DNA from: Flavobacterium sp. IB48
Lineage (GTDB): Bacteria; Bacteroidota; Bacteroidia; Flavobacteriales; Flavobacteriaceae
DNA: 64,000 nt
Direction: 5' to 3'
Assembly (NCBI RefSeq): GCF_016405855.1
Contig: NZ_JAEFCA010000001.1
Location: forward strand, 1 to 64,000
Each line of letters starts with the position of its first letter. Within the stretch, counting starts at the first letter, position 1. The position numbers were made by a program, and so were the translations under genes. The notes below the pieces were generated by a model. It saw only the letters and a program-made list of their open reading frames with translations, did not search any database and was not told where the DNA came from. Shown here in pieces: positions 17,208-26,319 of this stretch.

Positions 17208-17244
17208 AAAAAAACTCTTACTACAAAGGTAGTAAGAGTTTTTT
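17208..17244 (-). terminator. terminator of gldN
   Basis: AAAAAACTCTTACTAC pairs perfectly with GTAGTAAGAGTTTTTT. It ends the gldKLMN transcript and is duplicated behind gldO. Confidence 0.87.
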
Positions 17245-17266
17245 AATTATCATGCTATGTATCAAC

Positions 17267-18256
17267 TTAGTAGTTCCACATATCTTGTTCGAAGTTGCGA
17301 ATTTTCTCTTTCACTCTTTCAGATTCTAATAACTGATTTTGTGCGTTATCCTTCATGTAATCGCTAATAGCTCTATCTCCATAAAGGTTTTCTTCTTTGT
17401 AAATAACAGCGTTAAAACGTCTAGAATTTAAAATCTGATCAAATGAGATCGGAAGAGCTGAATTGTTGTCATTAAAAGCTTTTGCTTCATGCAGAGCTTC
17501 TCTTGCATTTGGGAAGAATACCCAAAACAATTCAATATAATCCTTTTCGTCACTATTCATTGTATAAACATCAGGAGTTACTGGGCAAATTCCTAGTAAA
17601 CGATATTTTAACTCACTTTGACGTTTATCAAAATACCAATATCCTTTAATTTTATACTGAGTAACATCTGCAGCAGTAAGATCTTGTTTTAAGATATATT
17701 CAGCAGGAACTGTTCTTGTTGGTCCAACTGTCTCTTCAACATAAGAAACTGATTTATTTTTACCTTTACCAGAAACAACTTTTTTCTTCACAACTCGTGA
17801 TTTATAATCATCTGGGTATTGGTTAATTAACTCTCTACCTGCATCTGTTGTATCAATACGAGATAATGATCCTTCGATGTCTTTCATAGATTTTTTAGTG
17901 TTGAAATAACTGTCAGTATAAACTTCAGTAACTTTTCCACTTTTAATAGCTTTGGTTAAAACGTCATAAAGAGAACGTCTATTAGGACCAATATTAGCTG
18001 TATCTACCGGAAAATACATTGGAAAATTAATCTTCTCATTTAAGTCAATGATTTCCCATGTTGTTTTTCCCATCAAAACATCTCTATCATCTACATAGCC
18101 ATAAGCCAAAGGCTTATCATTATCAGATATTAATTGAGCAGGAGTTTTAAGTCCAATTTGAGCAGGAGTTTTAGCGTTTAGCAAATTAGATTGCGCATTA
18201 GAAGCAAAACCTCCAGCGATACAAAAAATAGCTATTAAAAAATTTCTTACTTTCAT
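17267..18256 (-). CDS. gldN: GldN, gliding motility / type IX secretion ring protein
   Basis: A 329-aa periplasmic protein (signal peptide ending GGFASNAQ). In characterised flavobacteria GldN, with GldK, forms the periplasmic ring of the type IX secretion system, and it is needed for gliding. The sequence has the family pattern seen in its neighbour GldO. It is the last gene of the gldK-gldL-gldM-gldN unit, followed by a strong terminator. The 45-bp gap to gldM indicates co-transcription. Confidence 0.95.
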   Translation of the reverse strand: MKVRNFLIAIFCIAGGFASNAQSNLLNAKTPAQIGLKTPAQLISDNDKPLAYGYVDDRDVLMGKTTWEIIDLNEKINFPMYFPVDTANIGPNRRSLYDVLTKAIKSGKVTEVYTDSYFNTKKSMKDIEGSLSRIDTTDAGRELINQYPDDYKSRVVKKKVVSGKGKNKSVSYVEETVGPTRTVPAEYILKQDLTAADVTQYKIKGYWYFDKRQSELKYRLLGICPVTPDVYTMNSDEKDYIELFWVFFPNAREALHEAKAFNDNNSALPISFDQILNSRRFNAVIYKEENLYGDRAISDYMKDNAQNQLLESERVKEKIRNFEQDMWNY

Positions 18257-18301
18257 CGTGGTATCGTTATAAGATATTGAATGTAGTTTACACTACCTTT
18301 A

Positions 18302-19846
18302 TTATTGTATTTCGTAAATTACAGGAGCAGTTCTTGGCAATAAATAACTACCAGCTCCAACAAGTTTAGTTTTAATTTCAGAAATAGTAACTTGGTCTCC
18401 TTTACCTGCTCTTGAAAGTACTTGTTTACATTGTGCATTCATTTTGTTTCCTGTAACAACAACTGTAGGTTGTCCAGCAATTTTCATATTGAATCCAACA
18501 ACATCTAACTCAACTTCAAAATCAAAATCAAGAAGTTTAGCTCCAATAGTAGCAACTTCAAGGTTAGATCTAGGTCCTTTTACAACACCCATTTCACCTC
18601 TAATTGTTCCTGTTGGACCAGGAATACCTTTAATTCTGAATGTTTTCTTATCAGTTACTTTATCACCGTTTGGTAAAGTACCTGTTACAGAAATTGTAGC
18701 TTCAGTACCTTGACCTGGGCTCATGTTATATTTTCCTGGTTTTCCAGCAGAAGATAAACCTGGAGCACTAGCAACAACTTTATTATCAGCAACACCAGCA
18801 AAAGACACAGAGATAGGGTTAACAACACCTCTATACACTACGTTCATTTTGTCTGCAGAAATTGTAGCAGAGTTTGGTCTTGGAACTACAACGTAAGTGC
18901 CTTTAAATGGTAGATTAATTTTTTTACCATCTTCAATAAAATTGAATTGACCACCAATGTTTTGTTCTCCAACACTTCCTGCTGTTAAGTTAATTTTTGC
19001 TTGTCCAGTAGCTGGATCTAATACTGCTCCTGAAACGCTTTCTGGTTTAGTATTTTCATCATAACGACCTAAAACAACTTTACCAGTAACTTTTTCACCT
19101 TGGAAATAAGCATTTTTATCTAAAACCACAATTGCTTGATAGTTGCTGTAAGAAGCAGCCTGAACAGCAGCTTTTCCTAAAGCACTGTTGTAAACATCGG
19201 TTTCAGCTTTTTGAACATCATTCTGCCATGCAGAAAGTTTTGCAGCTGAAGCAATTGCAGGAAATCCTTTAAAGTGATAAGCTAAGTATTTTTCTTTTAT
19301 ACCTTCTTTATTTTTTACATCAGAAACATCAAATTTCTTCTCAACTTCTGCTATAATGTTAGCATATTTTTTATCTGAACCTAAAGCAGCTTTTAAATCT
19401 GCTTTATACTTTTGGATTGCAGCAATAATTGCATCTCCTTTTTTAGTATAACCATCTCCTGTGAACCAGTCATCGATGTTATCACCTCTATCCATAGCTT
19501 CGTATGGTAGTTTTCCAGTTTCTTTATCAATTTCATATCCTTTTATAGATTGAGCTTTTAAAGTTCCTAGATATGCATAAAAATCTTTTGAGATAGTTTC
19601 AACTTTATGAGCAGTTGCAGCTGCTACTGCAAATTCTCCTTTAGCTTCTGCTGCTTTTTGATCTAAAGCTTGCAATAAAGCAGTATTGTTTGTGATTGAT
19701 GTAACATTAGAAGCTTCAAATTTTTCGTTAAATAAACCAAAACCTGAAATAACTTCTTTTGATACGTTCATTGCTAACATTGCGATGAAAACCAGATACA
19801 TCAGGTTGATCATCTTCTGTCTAGGGGTTAATTTTCCTCCTGCCAT
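18302..19846 (-). CDS. gldM: GldM, type IX secretion motor protein
   Basis: A 514-aa inner-membrane protein with one N-terminal transmembrane helix (about residues 12-35, starting MAGGKLTPRQKMINLMYLVF). A long periplasmic part of several beta domains (about 220-514) follows. With GldL it forms the proton-driven motor that powers secretion and gliding; GldM is the shaft crossing the periplasm. The Gly/Ala-rich conserved stretches GVVNPISVSFAG and GPTGTIRGEMGVVKGPRSNL mark the family. It sits between gldN and gldL, as expected. Confidence 0.95.
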   Translation of the reverse strand: MAGGKLTPRQKMINLMYLVFIAMLAMNVSKEVISGFGLFNEKFEASNVTSITNNTALLQALDQKAAEAKGEFAVAAATAHKVETISKDFYAYLGTLKAQSIKGYEIDKETGKLPYEAMDRGDNIDDWFTGDGYTKKGDAIIAAIQKYKADLKAALGSDKKYANIIAEVEKKFDVSDVKNKEGIKEKYLAYHFKGFPAIASAAKLSAWQNDVQKAETDVYNSALGKAAVQAASYSNYQAIVVLDKNAYFQGEKVTGKVVLGRYDENTKPESVSGAVLDPATGQAKINLTAGSVGEQNIGGQFNFIEDGKKINLPFKGTYVVVPRPNSATISADKMNVVYRGVVNPISVSFAGVADNKVVASAPGLSSAGKPGKYNMSPGQGTEATISVTGTLPNGDKVTDKKTFRIKGIPGPTGTIRGEMGVVKGPRSNLEVATIGAKLLDFDFEVELDVVGFNMKIAGQPTVVVTGNKMNAQCKQVLSRAGKGDQVTISEIKTKLVGAGSYLLPRTAPVIYEIQ

Positions 19847-19898
19847 TTTTTTCTAATTAGTCCTTAATTAATAAATATAATATCTAGTTAAAAACTAA

Positions 19899-20546
19899 TT
19901 ATCCTTTGTTACTCATTGCAGAAAGCATACCACCATAAACACTGTTTAAAGAAGCAATGTTTGCAGTCATAGAAGCCATTTGTTCTTTTAATTTAGAAGC
20001 GTTTTCAGCGATTTCTTTGTTAGCCTCAGCATTTCTAGAAGCGCTTTCTAATTGTACTTTATATAAACTGTTTAATGATTCCATTTGAGCTGCAGCTAAA
20101 GATAACTCTTCACCGTATTTTTTAGTAGAAGCGATAGAATCAACTGTTGGAGCAATTCCTTTAGCAGCAGATTCGAAGTTTTTGATGCTGTTTCCTAAAC
20201 TTGACATTAATTCACCGTCAATTTTAGCCTCTTTTAATAATGAATCTAATTTTTGAGATAATAATCCTTGAGCATCAGTTGGAGTTTCAGCTTTAGCCTT
20301 TTTTTCTCTAGCTTGTCCATTAGCTAATTCAGGGTAAACTAGAGTCCAATCTAGTTCTTCTTCAACTGGTTCGAAAGCAGAAAGCGCAAAAATTAACGCC
20401 TCAGTAAGTAATCCTACTGAAAGCATAACTGTACCTGTTAATGGTCCAATCTCGAAGTGAGTAATTTTGAATAACGCTCCAACGATTACCACTGCCGCTC
20501 CCATACCATAAGCGAAATTCATTGCTTTTTTACTTAATAATGCCAT
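19899..20546 (-). CDS. gldL: GldL, type IX secretion motor membrane protein
   Basis: A 215-aa inner-membrane protein with two transmembrane helices near the N-terminus (about 8-28 and 35-58). The second helix region carries the Glu residues (E32 before TM2; E49 inside) expected in a proton channel; E49 in LLTEALIF is the family's buried Glu. A long coiled-coil, Ala/Ser-rich cytoplasmic tail follows (residues 100-215). It forms the GldLM motor with GldM. Confidence 0.95.
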   Translation of the reverse strand: MALLSKKAMNFAYGMGAAVVIVGALFKITHFEIGPLTGTVMLSVGLLTEALIFALSAFEPVEEELDWTLVYPELANGQAREKKAKAETPTDAQGLLSQKLDSLLKEAKIDGELMSSLGNSIKNFESAAKGIAPTVDSIASTKKYGEELSLAAAQMESLNSLYKVQLESASRNAEANKEIAENASKLKEQMASMTANIASLNSVYGGMLSAMSNKG

Positions 20547-20602
20547 AATACTTTTTTTTTAGGTTTAAAATAGATTTGTTGGATATTGATAAAATTATAA
20601 AA

Positions 20603-21997
20603 TTACTTTTTTCTGTTTCCGGTAACTTGCGTTCCCATATAATCTTGTACAGTTCTAAATCCGATATAACTTCTAGCAGAATCTGCATATTCGTGATCAC
20701 GAGTACTTACTTGTAGGAAATAAGCAACGTCTTTCCAAGATCCTCCACGAACAACTTTTCTTTGGTTTTTACCATCGATTACGTTTGGATTCATTGTAGA
20801 AACATATTCGTAAGCGTTTGGATTGTAAGCTGAATCCGTCCACTCAGAAACGTTTCCTGCCATGTTGTACAAGCCATAACCATTTACATCGTAAGATTTA
20901 GCTTCAACAGTGTAAAGAGCTTCGTCAGCAGCATAATCTCCTCTACTTGGCTTAAAGTTTGCTAAGAAACAACCTCTATCACTCTTAGTATAAGGACCTC
21001 CCCAAGGGTAAGTTGCAGACTCCAGACCTCCTCTAGCAGCATATTCCCATTCTGCCTCAGTTGGCAATCTGAAAGCATTTACTAAGTCACGTCCTTTTTT
21101 CTTAGATTTAATGTAGCTATTTTTATTTAAAGTTCTCCAAGCACAAAATGCTTTAGCTTGTTTCCAAGTCACACCAACTACAGGATAATCTCCGTAAGCC
21201 TTGTGCCAGAAATAGTCATTGTGCATTGGCTCATTATATGAATAAGCAAAATCTTTAATCCAAACTGCAGTATCAGGATAAACATTTACCTGTTCAGTTT
21301 TTACGAAGTCGCTTCTTTTTCCAACTTTAGCTTTTGCAGCAGCCTGAATATCCATCCAAGAATAACGGAATTTCAATTTATTTACGTCAATTGTTCTTAA
21401 ACCATTATATGATTCTTCAATTGGTAAATACATAGAGTCCATTACTTCAGCATAATATTCATCTGGATATGCTTTTGTATCTTTAATTAACTTAACTTTT
21501 CTGTTTAATTTTCTTCCAGCATACGGATCGTCTTTTGTACCAACACTATAATAGTTGTCATACATATATTTATCATAAGCTGTCATTTTTTCTGGATCAG
21601 AATCATTAAAAGCATAATCAGCAATACTTCCGCCTTTTTTACCTTTTCCATCAGTAGCTTTCTGACCTGTTTCGTCTGCTAAGATTGCCAAACGAACTCT
21701 CATTGTTGAGTCTTTTACCCACTCCACAAATTGACGGTACTCACTATTTGTAATCTCTGTTTCATCCATGTAAAATGAACGAACAGTTACTGTTTTAGTT
21801 GGAGCATCTTCTACGTTAGCTAAATCAGCATCTGATTTACCCATAATAAAAGATCCACCCGGAACTAATGTCATTCCATAAGGCTTCTCGGGATGCCATT
21901 TCCCTCCTGTAACACCAACTAATTCACCTTTGTCACCTGACTTACCACAGCCGATTACTAGTGTTAACATTGCTGCAAATGCAATAAACTTCTTCAT
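20603..21997 (-). CDS. gldK: GldK, gliding/type IX secretion lipoprotein
   Basis: A 464-aa outer-membrane lipoprotein with the lipobox Cys at position 17 (V-I-G-C17). The body has the formylglycine-generating-enzyme (SUMF1) fold: MTLVPGGSFIMG at the start, YPVVGVTWKQAKAFCAWR, RLPTEAEWEYAARGG, and the end RGGSWKDVAYFLQVSTRDH ... IGFRTV. The paired active-site Cys of true FGEs is not evident, as in other GldK proteins. It forms the periplasmic ring with GldN. It is the first gene of the operon, with a promoter candidate at 22035-22065. Confidence 0.95.
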   Translation of the reverse strand: MKKFIAFAAMLTLVIGCGKSGDKGELVGVTGGKWHPEKPYGMTLVPGGSFIMGKSDADLANVEDAPTKTVTVRSFYMDETEITNSEYRQFVEWVKDSTMRVRLAILADETGQKATDGKGKKGGSIADYAFNDSDPEKMTAYDKYMYDNYYSVGTKDDPYAGRKLNRKVKLIKDTKAYPDEYYAEVMDSMYLPIEESYNGLRTIDVNKLKFRYSWMDIQAAAKAKVGKRSDFVKTEQVNVYPDTAVWIKDFAYSYNEPMHNDYFWHKAYGDYPVVGVTWKQAKAFCAWRTLNKNSYIKSKKKGRDLVNAFRLPTEAEWEYAARGGLESATYPWGGPYTKSDRGCFLANFKPSRGDYAADEALYTVEAKSYDVNGYGLYNMAGNVSEWTDSAYNPNAYEYVSTMNPNVIDGKNQRKVVRGGSWKDVAYFLQVSTRDHEYADSARSYIGFRTVQDYMGTQVTGNRKK

Positions 21998-22034
21998 ATA
22001 AATTTGGGATTATCTATTCATTATTAAAAGTCCG

Positions 22035-22065
22035 TAAACGTATTTATTATTTATCTAAAAAACAA
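22035..22065 (-). promoter_or_regulatory. promoter of the gldKLMN operon
   Basis: On the minus strand: TTG (22065-22063), a 20-bp spacer, then TACGTTTA (22042-22035), one base from TAnnTTTG. It lies 38 bp before the GldK start codon. Confidence 0.5.
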
Positions 22066-22259
22066 TACTACTTGCGAATTTATTTTACCGTTCAAAAATA
22101 ATGTTAAATAAAATAAAAAAAAAATATTTTATCGACAAACTGTACCAAAAAATCGATGTAAAACGTTAATTTTTATGTATTGTAAATATTTTCTTACTAA
22201 TTTATTTTAACCTTTTTAAAGAGGTTTTAAAAATTTAAGATTTCACTTAAATTTTCGGC

Positions 22260-23411
22260 CTATAAAGCATTTTTTCGTTGCGCTTTCCACCATCTTTCTG
22301 GCAATTCTTGATTGCAAGCCGACAAATATTCATCATAAGAACAGGGTAATAACGTATTTCTTTTCAATTTATTGCTCCCATTTGATTCAAATGGAATTTC
22401 TATCCACCAACGTTCTGTTTTATCACTTTTATAGAATATCAATTCTTCATCATCTAACGGAACTATATACTTTAAATAGTTTGCTCGGCTTCCAAACGGA
22501 TACTCTTTTGAGCGATAGTGATACCCTTCAATAAAATACCATACAATCTGAGAAATAATAACCGACTCGGCCAGTGTGCTATTATGATTAAATATTCCAA
22601 AAGAAGAAACTTTATCACTTATACCAGCATATCTAGCTAGAGCGCAAATTTCTTTTCCATTAAATCCGTTTGGCTCAAAAGTCACCATATTTGCTGACGC
22701 AGAAGATTTTACAGAATTCAAATCTATACTAACCAAATCTGCATCTCTGAAAACTGGCTCAGCCAGAGTGATTTTATTTGAGATTTCACCCAATCGATAA
22801 GCATCAAAAAATAATTTCTCAATCAAATCGATTTCTTCTTGTGAATTATAATAAGTCTGATATCCTATATTACAATAGTTAAAAAGGTTATTTGGCTCAT
22901 CAATAATAATTTTTGTCAAATAAGAATTGGCTGAAACTGACTCGTTTTCCTTACCAAAATCAAACTTATTATCAACAGCAACCAAATTTACCATTTGCTC
23001 TAAATCATCATAAGCACGATACAAAGCATAGGTCAAATCTTGAGAACCTCCCAGGACTATAGGAATGACTTTATTCTTAATTAATGTAGCTGTAACCTTC
23101 TTTAATGCATAGTAAGTATCCTCTACAGAATCGCCTGCAAGTATATCACCTAGATCAGCAATTGAAGCATCCCAATTACCAGGAAACATACCATATAGCT
23201 TTTTACGTACAGCCGAAAGATTAACCTCGTTAATCATATTGATATTTGTACGGTCTTCTAAAACACCAATTATAGCAATATTAATCTGTTCAATATCAGG
23301 AAACTGATCTTGGGTATGAAAGACAACTTTGCTTCCAAGCTCTTGTGAAGACAGCGCTCCGACGAATTTTATAATTCCGTCATTAACTGGTTCTAGAAAA
23401 TCAAATTCCAT
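22260..23411 (-). CDS. arginase/formimidoylglutamase-family protein, metal site degenerate
   Basis: A 383-aa protein of the ureohydrolase fold, often annotated as formimidoylglutamase. The family landmarks are in place but altered. GGxH is G121-G-S-Q124-D. DAHxD is D147-N-K-F-D151. SxDxDxxD is S228-I-D230-L-N232-S-V-K. Both metal-binding histidines are replaced, and two of the late aspartates are gone (N232, K235). An intact binuclear Mn site is therefore unlikely, and the protein is probably a pseudoenzyme with a structural or binding role. It lies between topA (8 bp away) and gldK. Confidence 0.8.
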   Translation of the reverse strand: MEFDFLEPVNDGIIKFVGALSSQELGSKVVFHTQDQFPDIEQINIAIIGVLEDRTNINMINEVNLSAVRKKLYGMFPGNWDASIADLGDILAGDSVEDTYYALKKVTATLIKNKVIPIVLGGSQDLTYALYRAYDDLEQMVNLVAVDNKFDFGKENESVSANSYLTKIIIDEPNNLFNYCNIGYQTYYNSQEEIDLIEKLFFDAYRLGEISNKITLAEPVFRDADLVSIDLNSVKSSASANMVTFEPNGFNGKEICALARYAGISDKVSSFGIFNHNSTLAESVIISQIVWYFIEGYHYRSKEYPFGSRANYLKYIVPLDDEELIFYKSDKTERWWIEIPFESNGSNKLKRNTLLPCSYDEYLSACNQELPERWWKAQRKNAL

Positions 23412-23419
23412 TTATATAC

Positions 23420-25948
23420 TTATTTCTTTTTAGCAGCCGTTTTTTTAGCTGGAGCTTTTTTAGCCGTTGTTGTTTTAGCTGCAGTTTTCTTTGCAGGTGT
23501 TTTTTTCGCTGGTGTTTTAGCAGCAATCATTTCTTGAACTTGAGCCAATGTTAATTTTGTTGCATCAACATCTTTACTTAATTCAATTTTGATTTTTCCT
23601 TTCAGAATTACAGAACGTCCCCAACGGGCTTTCTCTACTACAATTCCTTCCTCTTCCCAGTTATGAATAACTTTATCAATGTTTTTCTGAAGTTTGTCTT
23701 CGATCAATTCTTCAACATCAGCTTGAGAAAGATTATCAAAATTATACTTCTTGCTCACATTTACAAAAAGTCCGTTCCATTTAATGAATGGTCCAAAACG
23801 TCCCACACCTTTTTGAACACCTTCGCCCTTATAAACAGCAATCGGCGCATCTGCAAGTGCTTTCTCGTCAATTAGCTCTTGAGCTCTTTCTTTAGAAACA
23901 TTAAGCGGATCTTCTCCTCTTGGCAATGAAATAAAAACGCTTCCGTGACGAACATAAGGACCATAACGACCATTATTCACTTCAACTTCTTCTCCTTTAT
24001 ATTCACCTAAACTTTTTGGAAGCAAGAACAAGTTCAAAGCTTCTTCAAGTGTAATGTTTCCTATATTTTGGTCCGCCATTAAACTAGCAAACTTTTTATC
24101 TTCATCATCTGCTTCTCCAATTTGCGCCATTGGCCCAAATTTTCCTAAACGAACAGAAACTTGCCTTCCGTCTGCATCTTTTCCTAAGATTCTTTCACCA
24201 CTTTCGCGCTCAGCATTTGCCTCAACTTCTTTAACATTCGGGTGAAATTGATTGTAGAAATCCTGCATCATTTTTGCCCAGTCAATATTTCCTTCGGCAA
24301 TTTCGTCAAAGTCTTGCTCTACTTTTGCAGTAAAATTATAATCTAAAATGTTTCCGAAATTCTTAACCAAGAAATCAGTAACAATAGTTCCAATATCTGT
24401 AGGAACCAATTTTCCTTTATCAGAACCTGTATTTTCTTTCAACACTTTTTCACCAACTTTACTATTTTGTAAAGTAAGCTGTGTATAATTACGCTCTACA
24501 CCTTCAAGAGTTCCTTTTTCAACATAATTTCTATTAATAATAGTAGAAATTGTTGGTGCATAAGTTGACGGACGTCCGATTCCAAGTTCCTCTAATTTTT
24601 TAACCAAAGATGCCTCAGTGTAACGTGCAGGCGGTCTTGAATATCGTTCTGTAGCTGTAATATAGTTATTTGCTAGTTTCTCATTTACTTTTAAAGCTGG
24701 AAGCATTCCTTCTTGCTCTTCCTCATCATCATCATGACCTTCTAAGTACACTTTTAAGAAACCTTCAAAAAGCAATACTTCTCCAGAAGCTGTAAAAATT
24801 TCGCTGTGGTTATCTGCTTCAATTTTTACGTTTGTTCTTTCCAACTGTGCATCGCTCATTTGCGAAGCCAAAGTTCTTTTCCAGATCAAATCGTATAAAC
24901 GAGCTTGGTCACGATCGATATTTACGGTGTGACGAGACATATCTGTCGGACGAATTGCTTCGTGCGCTTCTTGAGCTCCTTTACTTTTATTTGCAAAAGT
25001 TCTCGGTTTAGAGAATTCTTTCCCGTACGATTTTATGATTTCTGCTTGTGCAGCATCCATTGCTTCTTTAGAAAGGTTTACCGAGTCGGTTCTCATATAA
25101 GTAATAAGTCCGGCTTCGTATAAACGCTGCGCTAATTGCATGGTGATTCCAACTGGCAAGTATAATTTTCTTGCTGCTTCCTGTTGTAACGTAGAAGTTG
25201 TAAAAGGTGCTGTTGGAGATTTTTTGGTAGGTTTAGTTTCTAAATCTGCTACCTTATATTTAGAACCGATGTTTTGATTTAAGAAATCTTCGGCTTCTTT
25301 TTTAGTATTGAAGTTTTTTGGAAGTTTTGCTTTGAAAGCTTTTCCTGCTTCGTTTACAAATTCTGCAACAATAGAATAAGTTGCAACTGCATTGAAACTT
25401 TGTATTTCGCGTTCTCTTTCAACAATCAAACGTACAGAAACAGATTGTACACGACCCGCTGAAAGTCCACCTTTAATTTTTCTCCATAAAACCGGAGATA
25501 ATTCGTAACCTACTAAACGATCTAAAACACGACGTGCTTGTTGCGCGTTTACTAAATTATAGTCAATTTCTCTTGGATTATCGATTGCTTTGAGAATCGC
25601 AGATTTTGTAATCTCATGAAAAACAATACGTTTGGTCTTTTTTCGATCTAGCTTTAATTCTTCCGCCAAGTGCCATGAAATAGCCTCTCCCTCGCGGTCC
25701 TCATCGGATGCTAACCAAACCGTTTCGGCATTTTTAGAAAGTGACTTCAGCTTCGTTACCAAGGCTTTTTTATCCGGAGAAACTTCATATTTAGGTTTAA
25801 AACCATTTTCTACATCTACTCCTATTTCCTTTGATGGTAAGTCTGCTATGTGTCCATAACTTGACTCCACCTGAAAATCACTCCCAAGAAATTTCTCGAT
25901 CGTTTTCGCCTTTGCAGGTGACTCCACTATTACTAAATTCTTTGCCAT
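23420..25948 (-). CDS. topA: DNA topoisomerase I with lysine/alanine-rich tail
   Basis: An 842-aa type IA topoisomerase that relaxes negative supercoils. The TOPRIM domain opens with NLVIVESPAKAKTIEKFLG and includes SDEDREGEAISWH. The active-site region is GLITYMRTDSVNLS (catalytic Tyr). The C-terminal part carries topoisomerase C-terminal repeats rather than Cys-zinc fingers. The last 40 residues are a histone-H1-like tail of Lys, Ala, Pro and Thr. The frame is open to 25969, but the conserved start is the ATG at 25948 (MAKNLVIVES). It probably forms an operon with the arginase-like gene 8 bp downstream. Confidence 0.95.
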   Translation of the reverse strand: MAKNLVIVESPAKAKTIEKFLGSDFQVESSYGHIADLPSKEIGVDVENGFKPKYEVSPDKKALVTKLKSLSKNAETVWLASDEDREGEAISWHLAEELKLDRKKTKRIVFHEITKSAILKAIDNPREIDYNLVNAQQARRVLDRLVGYELSPVLWRKIKGGLSAGRVQSVSVRLIVEREREIQSFNAVATYSIVAEFVNEAGKAFKAKLPKNFNTKKEAEDFLNQNIGSKYKVADLETKPTKKSPTAPFTTSTLQQEAARKLYLPVGITMQLAQRLYEAGLITYMRTDSVNLSKEAMDAAQAEIIKSYGKEFSKPRTFANKSKGAQEAHEAIRPTDMSRHTVNIDRDQARLYDLIWKRTLASQMSDAQLERTNVKIEADNHSEIFTASGEVLLFEGFLKVYLEGHDDDEEEQEGMLPALKVNEKLANNYITATERYSRPPARYTEASLVKKLEELGIGRPSTYAPTISTIINRNYVEKGTLEGVERNYTQLTLQNSKVGEKVLKENTGSDKGKLVPTDIGTIVTDFLVKNFGNILDYNFTAKVEQDFDEIAEGNIDWAKMMQDFYNQFHPNVKEVEANAERESGERILGKDADGRQVSVRLGKFGPMAQIGEADDEDKKFASLMADQNIGNITLEEALNLFLLPKSLGEYKGEEVEVNNGRYGPYVRHGSVFISLPRGEDPLNVSKERAQELIDEKALADAPIAVYKGEGVQKGVGRFGPFIKWNGLFVNVSKKYNFDNLSQADVEELIEDKLQKNIDKVIHNWEEEGIVVEKARWGRSVILKGKIKIELSKDVDATKLTLAQVQEMIAAKTPAKKTPAKKTAAKTTTAKKAPAKKTAAKKK

Positions 25949-26121
25949 TGCTCTATTTTTCTGCAACAAAAGTATTTATTTTTTTTAAATATTAACCTTA
26001 CGAATGCATTTTTGAGGTATTTTGATATTATGAAACTTAAAATTGCAGATTTATCTGTAATAATCTCGATAATATATATAGGTATAACTTTTAGTGATTT
26101 TTAACCAAGAAATCCCTTTAT

Positions 26122-26235
26122 TTTAGATTGCAGATTTTAGATTTTAGATTTTTTGCAGTTGAATTTAAACTTACAACTAGTACATATCTATTGATAAACA
26201 ACACATAATCTATAATCTAAAATCTGCAATCTAAA
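26122..26235. repeat. long inverted repeat, TTTAGATTGCAGATTTTAG family
   Basis: The 29-bp left arm at 26122-26150 and the right arm at 26207-26235 match with a single mismatch, separated by 56 bp. The arms are built from repeated AGATTTT words. It sits in the intergenic space between topA and miaB and has no coding capacity. Confidence 0.9.
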
Positions 26236-26270
26236 TTTTCTAAAACATTGTTAATTCTTTATCTGACATC

Positions 26271-26302
26271 TTGTCATATTAGATTCAATTACGCTATCTT
26301 TG
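26271..26302 (+). promoter_or_regulatory. miaB promoter
   Basis: TTG at 26271-26273, a 21-bp spacer, and TATCTTTG at 26295-26302, an exact TAnnTTTG. The start codon is 18 bp further on, giving a very short leader. It is the best promoter match in the window. Confidence 0.75.
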
Positions 26303-26319
26303 CACTTTGAATTTTTACA

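Noticed and set aside
22260..23411. Functional formimidoylglutamase of histidine degradation
   Set aside because: The metal-binding motifs are degraded and no other hut genes are nearby.
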